Assembly: GCA_026129685.1 (NCBI GenBank)
Contig: JAHCHO010000003.1
Coordinates: forward strand, 299,256-363,255
Direction: 5' to 3'
Origin: Fimbriimonadaceae bacterium
GTDB taxonomy: Bacteria > Armatimonadota > Fimbriimonadia > Fimbriimonadales > Fimbriimonadaceae
DNA: 64,000 nucleotides
The number at the start of each line of letters is the position of its first letter. The first letter of the stretch is position 1. The position numbers were made by a program, and so were the translations under genes. The notes under the pieces are model-generated. The model made no database searches, was not told the origin of the DNA, and saw only the letters and a list, made by a program, of their open reading frames with translations. Shown here piece by piece: positions 8,903 through 17,253 of this stretch.

Positions 8903-9324
8903 GGTTCGAGGTTACCCGCCCACCCCTCCCGGGACACGCGCGTCGCACGGCGGCCCCCAAGTCCGGAGGGGACCCCGGTAATCGTCCCCGCCGGGCGGCG
9001 ACGGAACCACCCCGAAGGGGGTGCCGGAACCCTCGGGCGCCGAATCGCAGCCGTTCTGAACGAATGCGGGATAGTCCGACGAAGAAGAACGCGCGCGCCT
9101 CGGCATCCTCGATTTCCCGAATCGTCGGCGAACGTTCGAACCGTGCTCCGGCGATTCAGACCGTCCTCCACCAACCGCCGCGACCTGGCGAAACTCATCC
9201 CATCGCTCCAACCTTAGGGGACCGCGCAGGCGTCATCCCCGGCAAGGAGGAATCCCGGCGTACAGGCGCGGCCCATCGAGCCACCCGCCGCATTCGGCAC
9301 CGACCCGCCATCATCCCTCGCGAC
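8903..9324. other. Intergenic region without a supported gene
   Basis: Open frames here are short, low-complexity and lack ribosome sites. The stretch is GC-rich with several C/G runs, and holds the upstream region of the aminopeptidase gene on the left and the tRNA promoter on the right. I see no conserved RNA or coding signal. Confidence 0.5.
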
Positions 9325-9354
9325 TTGACGCCGACCCGCCCCCTGGGCTATCAT
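9325..9354 (+). promoter_or_regulatory. Sigma-70-type promoter of tRNA-Val
   Basis: TTGACG (9325-9330) and TATCAT (9349-9354) are separated by 18 bases and lie 13 bases before the mature tRNA start, which places initiation a few bases upstream of the tRNA. Confidence 0.7.
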
Positions 9355-9367
9355 CAGGTTCCCTGAC

Positions 9368-9442
9368 GGGCGGTTAGCTCAGTGGTAGAGCACTACAATG
9401 ACACTGTAGGGGTCACAGGTTCAAGTCCTGTACCGCCCACCA
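9368..9442 (+). tRNA. tRNA-Val (anticodon GAC), CCA encoded
   Basis: The acceptor arm GGGCGGT pairs with ACCGCCC. The D arm is GCTC-AGTGGTA-GAGC. The anticodon stem CTACA/TGTAG holds the loop ATGACAC with anticodon GAC. The T arm is ACAGG-TTCAAGT-CCTGT. Discriminator A and CCA are encoded at 9439-9442. A tyrosine integrase starts its 3' end 34 bases away, so the 3' half of this tRNA is the likely attachment site. Confidence 0.95.
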
Positions 9443-9475
9443 TCTTTTTAGGTTCAAATTACGCGCTGAGCGTGC

Positions 9476-10597
9476 TCAAGCTCCCGCAACCGTGACCGAA
9501 ATTGGCCCGGATTGAACCCTATCTTGAACCCTATCTTCGGTGATCGTGCCGCGTAGGAGTTCGACCGCGGCAACCTTGGTGTCCATGCGCGAGCGCGCAT
9601 ACACCTTCATGGTCGTTCTCGAATCGGCGTGCCGCGCAAGTTCTTGCACGGTGCGGATGTCCGCGCCGCTTTCGAGTAGCAAGGATACGAAGCTTCCTCG
9701 CAGGTCATGGAGCCGCATTCGCTCGTCGATTTTGTTTCGCTTACACCACTGCTTCCAATCTCGCGAAAGGTTGCTCGGGTTGATGGGCAATCCAGAATCG
9801 GTCGTGAACACGTAGTCCGATCTCCTCGGCTGGCTTAGGATCGTCTCCTCTGCCTCCGGGGTGAGCGGAATGATCGCTCGGCTCTCGGGAGTTTTGGGCG
9901 AAGTCTCAAGGACTCCTCCGCGAACGGCCGCAAGAGATCGTCGGATCACGATCCTACCGTCGCTCACGTCTTCCCACTTCAAGCCGCAGAGTTCGCCGCG
10001 CCGCATACCCGTGTGGGCTGCGAGCAAGATCATCGCCGACATTCGGTCTGTTGGATTCAGGAGCCTGATCGCTTCTTCTGGACTGAGCGTCCTGTTTTCG
10101 CGAACCTGGACTTCCGGATACCTCGTTCCGTTTGACGGATCTGATTCGATGAACTCGTCTCGAAGTGCTTCTGTCAGGATTCTTGAGACGAAGGCTCCGA
10201 TGCGTCTAACCCACGACGGTGAACCCGCCTGGCTGTCGATGAACCGTTGCACGTCTCGACGCGTGATCTCATCCAGCCTCAAGCTGGAAATTGGAGAGGG
10301 TTGGACCTTGTTCCGCCAGATTGTCTCGTTGGTTTCCCATGTCGTCCGCTTCCACGCGTAGTGTCCTGTCGCGAACTTCCCCAGAAGCAGGGACTTTGCG
10401 TACTCACCGAATGTCGGGATCTCCTTGGTCTCGGGCTGTTCAAAGCCCAAGGTCAAGAGGTCTGCTTCAGCTTCTCGTTTGTTCTTGCGCAGGGTGCCGT
10501 AAACGGTCTCCGTTCCCGCTCGCTTGCGAGCTCGGTAGCGGGTTCCGTGTTTGGTCACGACCGCCACGACCGTTCCGCCGCCCTTTGATCTTCTCAT
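9476..10597 (-). CDS. Tyrosine recombinase / integrase
   Basis: This phage-type integrase of about 373 residues should mediate integration at the adjacent tRNA-Val. An N-terminal AP2/Arm-like DNA-binding part (GTRYRARKRAGTETVYGTLRKNKREAE) is followed by a SAM-like core-binding domain and the catalytic domain. Catalytic residues visible are Arg in HTGMRRGELCGLKW, His-x-x-Arg in LHDLRGSFVS, His in LARHADSRTT and Tyr in MKVYARSRMD. The frame opens at 10708, but the ATG at 10597 has a strong AAGGAGGT site five bases upstream, which fixes the start. Its stop faces the tRNA. Confidence 0.95.
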   Translation of the reverse strand: MRRSKGGGTVVAVVTKHGTRYRARKRAGTETVYGTLRKNKREAEADLLTLGFEQPETKEIPTFGEYAKSLLLGKFATGHYAWKRTTWETNETIWRNKVQPSPISSLRLDEITRRDVQRFIDSQAGSPSWVRRIGAFVSRILTEALRDEFIESDPSNGTRYPEVQVRENRTLSPEEAIRLLNPTDRMSAMILLAAHTGMRRGELCGLKWEDVSDGRIVIRRSLAAVRGGVLETSPKTPESRAIIPLTPEAEETILSQPRRSDYVFTTDSGLPINPSNLSRDWKQWCKRNKIDERMRLHDLRGSFVSLLLESGADIRTVQELARHADSRTTMKVYARSRMDTKVAAVELLRGTITEDRVQDRVQSGPISVTVAGA

Positions 10598-10853
10598 GCG
10601 TACCTCCTTGCGCCAGTGACTCTGGATCCCATTCGAGCAAGTAGGCAGGACGAACCCACCACTCCCCGTTTGGATGTCGAAACGATCCAGGAATCCAGCC
10701 TTTGGCACACCATGATGATAGCGTGTCCTTGTCCTTCTTCCACAGCTCGCAGTAGAACGAAACGGGACGCGGAGTCAGGTCGCCAGCGTAGTGAATCGTC
10801 AGACCGTCGATCTCGCCACCTCCCTGACCTGGTGCCGTCCTGCATCCGGCCAT
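10467..10853 (-). CDS. Possible excisionase-like DNA-binding protein
   Basis: The 128-residue frame contains DTLSSWCAKGWIPGSFRHPNGEWWVRPAYLLEWDP, the shape of a MerR/excisionase-type winged helix (helix-turn-helix followed by a WWVRP wing). It lies directly upstream of the integrase, the usual place for a recombination directionality factor. The C-terminal third overlaps the integrase by about 130 bases and looks non-native, so the true stop may be altered by a frameshift. Confidence is moderate for the domain and low for the exact limits. Confidence 0.42.
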   Translation of the reverse strand: MAGCRTAPGQGGGEIDGLTIHYAGDLTPRPVSFYCELWKKDKDTLSSWCAKGWIPGSFRHPNGEWWVRPAYLLEWDPESLAQGGTHEKIKGRRNGRGGRDQTRNPLPSSQASGNGDRLRHPAQEQTRS

Positions 10854-10998
10854 CCCTGTCGTCGTCTCATATGAAGCAAAGGCCCGGCTGATGAACCAGC
10901 GTGTCGAGGTCAGCGGAAAATTGGAGTCAAAGAAGACGGCTCCGAGAATCCAGGTAAGGGTGGGACACGGAGCCGCCGGAGTAGCGTGTGAAAATCTG

Positions 10999-11814
10999 TC
11001 ATTCGTCGCTGAGGAGCGCCGAGAGTATCTCGGTCGCTGCTTGCCTCACTTCTTCAAGCGAATCGACCAACGTCTTGGCGTCGCCTTGGTAAAGGTGGAT
11101 GTAGTTGGAAGAAGCGCCGCACGTGTCGATTCCAATCCCTTCCGCAACGATGAACGCGACGGCTTCGGCTTGCGTTTCCCGGACTGTCTTAGACGGCCTT
11201 GATTCGCGGTCCCTCTGATGCAGCAGTTCATGAGCAAGCTCGTGAACAAGGACCGAGAACTCGGTCGCCGGCGGAAGGTCGCTCTTGATTTCAATGCGTC
11301 CGCCTTTGGAAACGCCAAGGGCTCCGCCGAGGTTGTCGGAGAATTCAAGTTCGATGGAGAGTTGCTTTACCAAGTTCTTGAGCCGGTCGGTGAAAGTCCC
11401 GGGGTCGCCGCTCGCTTCTCCAATGTTGGGAAGCGGCTCTCCGTCTGTTTGGCTCACGTCGAACACGTAGGCGGTCCTGAACCGGACATACGACACGTCG
11501 TCTGAGCCTGGAGTCGGTTCGTGAGCGGAACCTTCTTCTTGCTTTGCATTGACTCTCATCGGCGCGATGATCGCGATCCCTTTCTCCCCTTCCTTCACAT
11601 GCCGTCCGAGTGAGCGCCACGTGTGGTAGCCCGCGACATGCGTCGCGTCCGGACGCTGGAGCATGATGAGAAAGACATTGCTGAGGCTGTAGCGATGAAA
11701 CCTTGCCATCGCGGAAAGATAGGTTTGGAGTTGGTCGCTGTGCCCAGCGGCAAGAGCGTTCGCAAGGTTGTCGATCTGCTCGGTCACGAGTTTGCGTGCG
11801 GTCTCGGCTTGCAT
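10999..11814 (-). CDS. ArdC-like antirestriction protein (ssDNA-binding domain plus zincin)
   Basis: The N-terminal half matches the ArdC ssDNA-binding domain (FHRYSLSNVFLIMLQRPDATHVAGYHTWRSLGRHVKEGEKG). The C-terminal half is a zinc peptidase-like domain with VLVHELAHELLH and a downstream TQAEAVAFIVAEGIG that supplies the third ligand. ArdC proteins on plasmids protect incoming DNA from host restriction. The ATG at 11814 has an AAAGGGG site; the frame open to 11898 lacks one. Carriage beside a restriction island suggests a role in entry into restricting hosts. Confidence 0.88.
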   Translation of the reverse strand: MQAETARKLVTEQIDNLANALAAGHSDQLQTYLSAMARFHRYSLSNVFLIMLQRPDATHVAGYHTWRSLGRHVKEGEKGIAIIAPMRVNAKQEEGSAHEPTPGSDDVSYVRFRTAYVFDVSQTDGEPLPNIGEASGDPGTFTDRLKNLVKQLSIELEFSDNLGGALGVSKGGRIEIKSDLPPATEFSVLVHELAHELLHQRDRESRPSKTVRETQAEAVAFIVAEGIGIDTCGASSNYIHLYQGDAKTLVDSLEEVRQAATEILSALLSDE

Positions 11815-12016
11815 AGAGTTCCCCTTTGAAAACCATGCTGGCGTGATTGCCAGCGGGAAATAGAGGGAGCCGGAGAGTAAGTGCCTCGCTAGTCGCACTG
11901 CAAACGGGCTGACTCAAACTGAGCAAAACCGTGTTATGACTATTTCGACCGATGCGATCTGGCAAGTGCCGCCGCCGGCTCCCATAGAACACATCCAGAG
12001 TCGAACCCTGTTTGGT

Positions 12017-12505
12017 TCAGCAAAACTTGACTGCGGCGCTTGGATCGCCGCCCAGCGCAAGAAACGCTTCCGGGACAAGCACTTGAAGGGCCGGGTAGAT
12101 GGCTTGAAGGGCTTCCGAGATTGAGTCGTCAGGGTCGGAGAGTCTCAAGAGTGCCCGGTCACGGGTGACAAGATATGCGGCCCGTCCTTCGATGGCAAGG
12201 TTGATGTACGGTTCGTCTTTGGGATCGGGTGGGAACTGCAGCCGGCCCGGTACCGGATGGACGAGAACTGCAAGTTCCGATAGGTGGTGCATAAGGGCGT
12301 CCACCCTAGCGGGTGTGATACCGGGAAGCTTGCGCTGAAGTTCTGGGCGGTCGAGCACGGATCGGAGCTCTCCCAATGTCTCTGGACTCGCCAGAAGGGG
12401 AATCGCAGAGTCTGTCACATGTTGATAGCACCGGTAAGAAGTGCCCTTGCTCGCGACGATCTGAACGAAGACCATACAGTCGAACACGACAGCATCTGGG
12501 TTCAT
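12017..12505 (-). CDS. PIN-domain protein (VapC-like toxin)
   Basis: The 162-residue product has PIN-domain acidic residues: Asp in AVVFDCMVFVQ, Glu in SPETLGELRSVL, and the PPDPKDEPYINLAIEGRAAYLVTRDRALL segment with two further Asp positions. Such proteins are Mg2+-dependent RNases, usually toxins. The start codon overlaps the stop of the upstream small gene by four bases, the classic antitoxin-toxin arrangement. Confidence 0.82.
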   Translation of the reverse strand: MNPDAVVFDCMVFVQIVASKGTSYRCYQHVTDSAIPLLASPETLGELRSVLDRPELQRKLPGITPARVDALMHHLSELAVLVHPVPGRLQFPPDPKDEPYINLAIEGRAAYLVTRDRALLRLSDPDDSISEALQAIYPALQVLVPEAFLALGGDPSAAVKFC

Positions 12506-12699
12506 TTGGTCTCCTTATAGGTGGAAAGCGGACGAACGACCCCGAAGATCTCGTAGACAGCCTTCACGAGCTCGTATCCTTCGAGCACGCGGTTGCCTTC
12601 GTGGACGCTGTCGAGAACGGCGTCGAAGGCGGCTTTCGCTCTGGCACGCCTTCCTCGCTGTTCTTCTTCCGGTGGCTCTGCTACCGTCCGTTTGGCCAT
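12502..12699 (-). CDS. Putative antitoxin of the PIN toxin
   Basis: A small charged protein (MAKRTVAEPPEEEQRGRRAR...) of about 65 residues directly precedes the PIN gene with a 4-base overlap. The ATG at 12699 has an AGAGGAG ribosome site; the frame is open to 12747 without one. No DNA-binding family is obvious, but size, charge and coupling fit an antitoxin. Confidence 0.65.
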   Translation of the reverse strand: MAKRTVAEPPEEEQRGRRARAKAAFDAVLDSVHEGNRVLEGYELVKAVYEIFGVVRPLSTYKETK

Positions 12700-12849
12700 T
12701 TCCCGCTCCTCTTGAGTGAGATGTGGAGCGTCGGAACCCAGGTGCAAGGAATTCGCTAGGAGGCCAAATAGAACCGTGTTAGAGTGGGGACAAGTCTTCG
12801 GATCGAGGTTTCTCGTCCGGTGTCTTTGGATGGGCGGGCGCGCCCAGTA

Positions 12850-14050
12850 AACGCAGTCTCACCAACTGCGCTAAGGTTTTGCGGGGTAACTCCCCGCTGT
12901 CACTGCGCTCTGCTCGTAGAGCTGGATGCATCGAGAGATGCTTGTCCAGCTCGACGGAGGCTTGTCGGAGTAATCCTTGGAATTTCTTTCCAAGCCAATC
13001 CCGGCGCTCTATCCGATAAATGCCCGTGACCGAGCTGGTCCCAGGGCGACAGAGAAACACCTGAGCAGACTCGTCTGGTCAGGCCGTACATCGCAAAGTG
13101 GGTGCAAATCCCCCCGAGGGGTCCGTGGTCCTTGACAAGAGGGCTCGTTCAACTCTGGCTGGCGTGGGGAGTCCGGAGCTCGCGAGAGCGTCCGGCCGGG
13201 AACCAAATGGGAACCCGGCGTCCGGTTGAAAAGACCGGCGACGAATAGCTCAACCATGAGAGGCGGAAAGGGTGCCGGAAGGCCCCGATACCGCTTGCCA
13301 GTGATTTCCGTCGGAGACGGGTAGCCGAACCGCGAAGAGACTTGATCGATGGGTAAGAGGGAGCTTGTAGGTTCTACCTTCTGAAAGCGATGTTCCTTGG
13401 CAGGGGAACAGCGGCGACTATGGTGGCCTTGAAGGGCCAAACATACGGTGAAGAAATGAAAGCCGATGGCTTTCTAGCGACGTGAACGGCGGAAAGAAGC
13501 GCTGTACTAATCTGGGAATCCGTGTGGATGCCGGAATCGTTGACCGGTGCCTTGCTGGCAAGCAAGGTGGTTCAAATTCCGCACGGAGGGAGTGTGCCGC
13601 AAGTAGGACAGATCCGCTTCAGGATCTGCGTCCAGCGCTGCAAGGCAGTGGCGGGGGCGTTGACTGGATTCGGGTGGTGCCGGATTCTAGGAGTCAGAAC
13701 GAAAGCGGCGACGAGCCATGGCTCGTCCAAAGACGCCTTAGGCTTTGCCGTTTGGGAAGGGTCCGGAAGGACTTGGAGCAGATGGTGAAGCCTTGGCAAT
13801 GATTCACTTGGGCCGCAACCGCTATATATTGGGCAACCGCAACAGAGGAACCTACAGAAACGGTTTCTCCTTGTCGGTCGACTCATTAGCAATGCGGTCC
13901 TCAGGCGAAGTCAGCACTGACTTCGCCCTCGAAAGAATGGCGGAGGTTTGCCTGGAGGTTCTTGCGCGGAAGGTTTTCTCCCAAGGTAGCAAGGTTTTCG
14001 GGCGAACGGGCTCAAGGCTTTTGGTGGTTGTGCCGAACAAACAACCACCA
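12850..14050 (+). ncRNA. Candidate large structured non-coding RNA (family not recognised)
   Basis: About 1.2 kb without a convincing gene is packed with perfect or near-perfect hairpins. They are CGCAGT/ACTGCG (12852-12870); GCGGGG/CCCCGC (12881-12897); a 34-base two-part stem closed by a GAGA tetraloop (12919-12952); CTTGGAA/TTCCAAG (12976-12994); GCCGGG/CCCGGC (13195-13219); CCGGT/ACCGG (13222-13238); GAAAGCC/GGCTTTC (13458-13474); AGATCC/GGATCT (13610-13627); a 10-bp stem with a 4-base loop (13904-13927); and a 10-bp stem with a 9-base loop (14022-14050). Linkers are purine-rich on the plus strand (GGAACAGC, GGAAAGAAG), as in structured RNAs, so I place the RNA on the plus strand, upstream of the orphan gene at 14097. 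I see no reverse transcriptase, LAGLIDADG or HNH gene to mark a known intron or omega RNA. Ends are approximate. Confidence 0.5.
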
Positions 14051-14096
14051 TTCCTATTCCGGACCAGGCGAGACCCGGCGAATCGCCTGGCGCGGC

Positions 14097-14714
14097 ATGG
14101 GAGAGGGATACAGGTGCGTGGCCGCAAGTCTGGCCGGGCTTGTCCAACAGGTCGCGGTCTCGTACGTGCGCAACGGCTATTGGTTCTATGTGGCGGGAGC
14201 GGTGCCTGAAGGAAAAGACGTGCTCGCCGTCGACGCCAAATTCATCAAGCTCTACCGACTGAGCATGTCGAAGTACGTCCGCTGCCGGCGTCGCAAGGCA
14301 GGTGAAGCCGGGGTTCAATATATTCGGCTGGGAAGGTTCTTCTTGATCCTCGCGACCCACGGTGAGCACTTGTTCTTCGTCCGCGAGCGAGCCATGATCC
14401 GGGATGTGAGACGATGCCCCATCCGTGTCGGCGGATACGCCATCTCGTTTCGCAACGACAAGGTCTCAGTGAGAATCGAGCAGACCGAGTATCGGGTTCT
14501 CAAGGACGCATTTGTCAAAAGGGCGCTCAACGCAAAGCATCGGCTCGAAGCCGCGTTCGCTAACCTGCCCTATGAGCCGTATGCGCCTGTACGGTCTCAG
14601 CTACTGGCTGTCTTGAGGGCGGTCAACCATCGCCGGGCGCTCGCAGGCGTTCCCCTTCTTGATCGCTCGTGCGTTCGATTGTCCCGAAGGATTGTAATGC
14701 CGTTTAGGAGATGA
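14097..14714 (+). CDS. Orphan basic protein downstream of the structured RNA
   Basis: The frame is open from 13962, but the ATG at 14097 gives the first protein-like sequence (MGEGYRCVAASLAGLVQQVAV). The 206-residue product is rich in Arg, Lys and aromatics (YVRNGYWFYVAGAVPEGKD, RRKAGEAGVQYIRLGRFFLI, THGEHLFFVRE) and ends in repeated basic segments (RLSRRIVMPFRR). This could suit RNA binding. I do not recognise the family and see no catalytic motif. Two strong hairpins (14022-14050 and 14064-14090) sit between the putative RNA and the start codon, the second ending 6 bases before the ATG. It is convergent with the Dam methylase. Confidence 0.6.
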   Translation: MGEGYRCVAASLAGLVQQVAVSYVRNGYWFYVAGAVPEGKDVLAVDAKFIKLYRLSMSKYVRCRRRKAGEAGVQYIRLGRFFLILATHGEHLFFVRERAMIRDVRRCPIRVGGYAISFRNDKVSVRIEQTEYRVLKDAFVKRALNAKHRLEAAFANLPYEPYAPVRSQLLAVLRAVNHRRALAGVPLLDRSCVRLSRRIVMPFRR

Positions 14715-15252
14715 CCGACTTCTGGGCCCGAAAGACCACGACGGCCGACGGAAACGGTGCGCTGTTCGTGTGGCCGCCGAACTTGAGGCGTCCCTTTACG
14801 AACCGGACCTCATCTGCCTGAGAGACGAAGTCGTGCCACCAATGGGTGTCGGTTCGTGCCGGAACCAAGCAGACGACGGTCGCGTCACCGGCTTTGGCGG
14901 TATGCATTGCCTTCTCAATCCAGTACTTGATCTCGCGGCCATAGGGCGGGTTGCACCAGCAAACACCCTCCCAAGGTTGAGTAAGCCCGTCTTCAATCTT
15001 GGTGAAGAACTTCTCACACTTGGCGTTCTCCCTGGTCGCACAAACGTCAAGCACGAACCCGAACTCGGTGTGGAGCGAATCGAAGAATCCTTGCGGTGTC
15101 GCCCATTCACAGGTCTCGCTTCGGAAATGAACCAAGCGGAGCCGTTCGGTAAGCGAAGGCACACCCTCGGAGAGGATCTCCAACGGCAGCGCCTGCTGGA
15201 CGGACTGCGATTCGATGTATGACGTTGAGAAGTTCGGAACGGATGAGTCCAC
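14704..15252 (-). CDS. Phage-type DNA N6-adenine methyltransferase (Dam, PF05869-like)
   Basis: The 182-residue protein has the phage Dam family signature: EWATPQGFFDSLHTEFGFVLDVCAT, then KCEKFFTKIEDGLTQPWEGVCWCNPPYG containing the NPPY catalytic motif IV, and IKYWIEKAM. Such small enzymes on phages and plasmids usually protect against GATC-type restriction. The stop overlaps the convergent orphan gene by 11 bases. Confidence 0.9.
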   Translation of the reverse strand: MDSSVPNFSTSYIESQSVQQALPLEILSEGVPSLTERLRLVHFRSETCEWATPQGFFDSLHTEFGFVLDVCATRENAKCEKFFTKIEDGLTQPWEGVCWCNPPYGREIKYWIEKAMHTAKAGDATVVCLVPARTDTHWWHDFVSQADEVRFVKGRLKFGGHTNSAPFPSAVVVFRAQKSVIS

Positions 15253-15367
15253 TGGTTTCGCCTCTTGAGAACTGAAGGGCCAGTGGTTCGGAGCGCCGTG
15301 TCACTTGGATCGAGTTTTCTGACGGAAAAGGCCCGCGAGGCACGCAGCCTCGCGGACTGAGTGAGGA

Positions 15368-15583
15368 CTACTCCTCGGTCGTTTCGTCTTTGCGTTCACC
15401 TGGCTCGACGATGATGAACTCGTAGGCCCGGTCTTTCGGGACCGGGAGGAACTCCAACCGGACCGAGTATCCGGTGCGCTTCTTCAGTGGGAAGGCGACT
15501 CCGATCCGGGTCCATTTGGATTTGTTCTCGTCGATGCTGACGCTGGCGAGGACGTCGAGGTGCGTTTGCTTTTCGTTGTTCAT
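15368..15583 (-). CDS. Small hypothetical protein
   Basis: A 71-residue product starts at an ATG with GGAG seven bases upstream (15583). It has alternating strands (WTRIGVAFPLKKRTGYSVRLEFLPVP, AYEFIIVEPGE) and an acidic tail. Similar short proteins often accompany plasmid and ICE housekeeping genes. The function is unknown. Confidence 0.6.
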   Translation of the reverse strand: MNNEKQTHLDVLASVSIDENKSKWTRIGVAFPLKKRTGYSVRLEFLPVPKDRAYEFIIVEPGERKDETTEE

Positions 15584-16075
15584 GGTTTTCTCCATCTGCT
15601 TGCTTTCGGGGCGTGATTGCCCTCGAAGCACACCTGGTTAGGGCACGTTAGGGCGCGAAGCGCAAGGGGTGGGGAATTACCCTGACTGCACAAGCAAGGC
15701 GCGGAAGTGGGGGTGCCCCTTGAGCTACCAAGCGTCCCGCTGTGCCAAGGTTGTGCGCAATATGAGGGTCAATCCCGCTCACCGAAAGGAGATGGAGAGG
15801 GACATGCCGAAAGGCGGGCCTCGAAACACCCTTGCCAGCATATCGACCGAGTATCCCCAAATCTGGGTCGGATCTCGAGTTCCGTTGAAGACAGTCCCGG
15901 ATCAACTCGGCGGGCGCTACCTCCGGACTGACTTGGCTGGCGCTCCTTCATCGTCACGAGCCACCGGTCGCAAAAGGGGAACGATTCCAGATTGAACGCT
16001 CACTCGGCAGAGGTCGCTTGCCTCGCGGGTCTCTGGACATCAACCGATCCTAGTTAAGTCACGCCAGGCGCGAAA
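15584..16075. other. Intergenic region, no supported gene
   Basis: Overlapping frames on both strands are short and have no family features or ribosome sites. The segment separates a minus-strand gene from a plus-strand gene, so it must hold two divergent promoters; I cannot assign boxes with confidence. A duplicated GTTAGGGC at about 15637-15656 is the only local repeat seen. Confidence 0.4.
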
Positions 16076-16108
16076 GTGCGAACAACCCTTGAAAGAGGAG
16101 TTCGAGCC

Positions 16109-16618
16109 TTGGAGTCCAAACCACCGATAGTGTCTGGAAGCGACCCGGCTCCACCAGACAATACCGAGCCATTTCAGGCACTTATGATGCCTGTCTTCCG
16201 CGTTCAACTTGTGCGCGAGAAGGGCGTCGAGCGAGTCCAAATTGAGGGACCCGATGACGTCGCGCAGATCATCTCACACTACCTTGAGCACGAAGACCGA
16301 GAGCATTTCGTGACCGTGATGCTCGACGCCAAGTGCCGGGTCATCGGGATCCACACGGTGCACATAGGGACGCTCACCTGCTCGTTAGTCTCGGCACGCG
16401 AAGTGTTCAAGGCCGCAATCCTTGCTAACGCAGCATCGGTTATCCTAGCCCATAACCATCCATCGGGTGATTTGACCCCTTCTCCCGAAGACCTACAGGT
16501 CACCGATATCCTAAGAAATGCGGGAAAGATTCTTGACATAGAGGTTCTTGATCACGTGATCGTCGGAGAAAACGGATCCTTTCGCTCACTCAACAGAAGC
16601 AGCGCGATGCCGAAGTGA
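16109..16618 (+). CDS. RadC-like JAB-domain protein
   Basis: The product carries the RadC/JAB metalloprotease fold: HFVTVMLDAKCRVIG, then SAREVFKAAILANAASVILAHNHPSGDLTPSPEDLQVT with the HxHPSG..PS..D metal-binding motif. RadC domains are common on mobile elements; their role is unclear and is not DNA repair in E. coli. The frame opens at a GTG at 16076, but a TTG at 16109 sits eight bases after AAAGAGGAG, so I prefer it. It is convergent with the defence operon end. Confidence 0.85.
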   Translation: MESKPPIVSGSDPAPPDNTEPFQALMMPVFRVQLVREKGVERVQIEGPDDVAQIISHYLEHEDREHFVTVMLDAKCRVIGIHTVHIGTLTCSLVSAREVFKAAILANAASVILAHNHPSGDLTPSPEDLQVTDILRNAGKILDIEVLDHVIVGENGSFRSLNRSSAMPK

Positions 16619-16633
16619 GTAGAGCTGTCACGA

Positions 16634-17251
16634 TCACCTCAGAGCTTTCTCAAGGTTCCTCAAGTCTGTGATAGCTTGTGCCCTGTCGTTTGCGGAGACC
16701 GGAACGACATAATGTAATCCATCCTTGAAGCAGTACACGCCCACACTCACTTCCTCCGGGGAGCAACCCAGTATGTCGGCGACGGCAAGCTGCAAGAGCG
16801 GCATGCGGGGATCGAGTTGCCAGGTCCCTGGATTAATCGCCATCAACCATGCGGCATAGGTGCCATCCGGTACCAAGTCCACGCGGCCCACTCGACCGGT
16901 AACTGCGATATCATTTTCAATGTCAGCGGGCAACGGCACCGCAACATTTGTCCAACCCAGAGCGTGAGAGTGAGCTAGGCGAGAGTAGTCGGTAGCATAT
17001 TCCTCGAACCAAGTAAGGATTTCGGCAGTGCGCCTGTGTCCGGGAAACCGTTGAGCCATCCTCGAACTGAGATCAATTCGGCCCTGAGCAAAACTCATTG
17101 CATCGTTGTGCATCCGGTTTATGACCTCCTGAAGCAAACGATTCGGCCCGTACCTCATCGGCGACCCTGTCTGCTTTGAGGAGAGCCTCTTCTTGAAGGC
17201 CGCCGGATCGGCCTTGGCTTCGGCAATGCTTGAGAACGGCAGCTTGATCAT
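16634..17251 (-). CDS. Last gene of defence cassette: nuclease-like protein of unknown family
   Basis: The 205-residue protein starts two bases after the QatC-like stop. The part VTGRVGRVDLVPDGTYAAWLMAINPGTW followed by MPLLQLAVADILGCSPEEVSVGVYCF resembles a Cas4/RecB-type PD-(D/E)XK core. The Asp of GRVDLV is present, but the (D/E)xK pair is replaced by MAI, so it may be a degenerate nuclease fold. The C-terminus is a short helical tail. Its obligate position in the coupled operon implies a shared job with the genes upstream. The fold call is tentative. Confidence 0.5.
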   Translation of the reverse strand: MIKLPFSSIAEAKADPAAFKKRLSSKQTGSPMRYGPNRLLQEVINRMHNDAMSFAQGRIDLSSRMAQRFPGHRRTAEILTWFEEYATDYSRLAHSHALGWTNVAVPLPADIENDIAVTGRVGRVDLVPDGTYAAWLMAINPGTWQLDPRMPLLQLAVADILGCSPEEVSVGVYCFKDGLHYVVPVSANDRAQAITDLRNLEKALR

Positions 17252-17253
17252 GG

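Noticed and set aside
13482-14209. Several 90-150-codon plus-strand frames in the hairpin region
   Set aside because: They overlap one another in different frames, lack ribosome sites and family motifs, and run through the hairpins; I regard them as chance frames in a structured RNA.
12850-14714. Group II intron or IscB/OMEGA (HEARO) RNA
   Set aside because: No GUGCG-type 5' end, no 34-base domain V and no reverse transcriptase or HNH/RuvC gene were found. A GAGCCGTATGCG...TACGG hairpin at about 14573 resembles domain V but is too short and lies inside the orphan coding frame.
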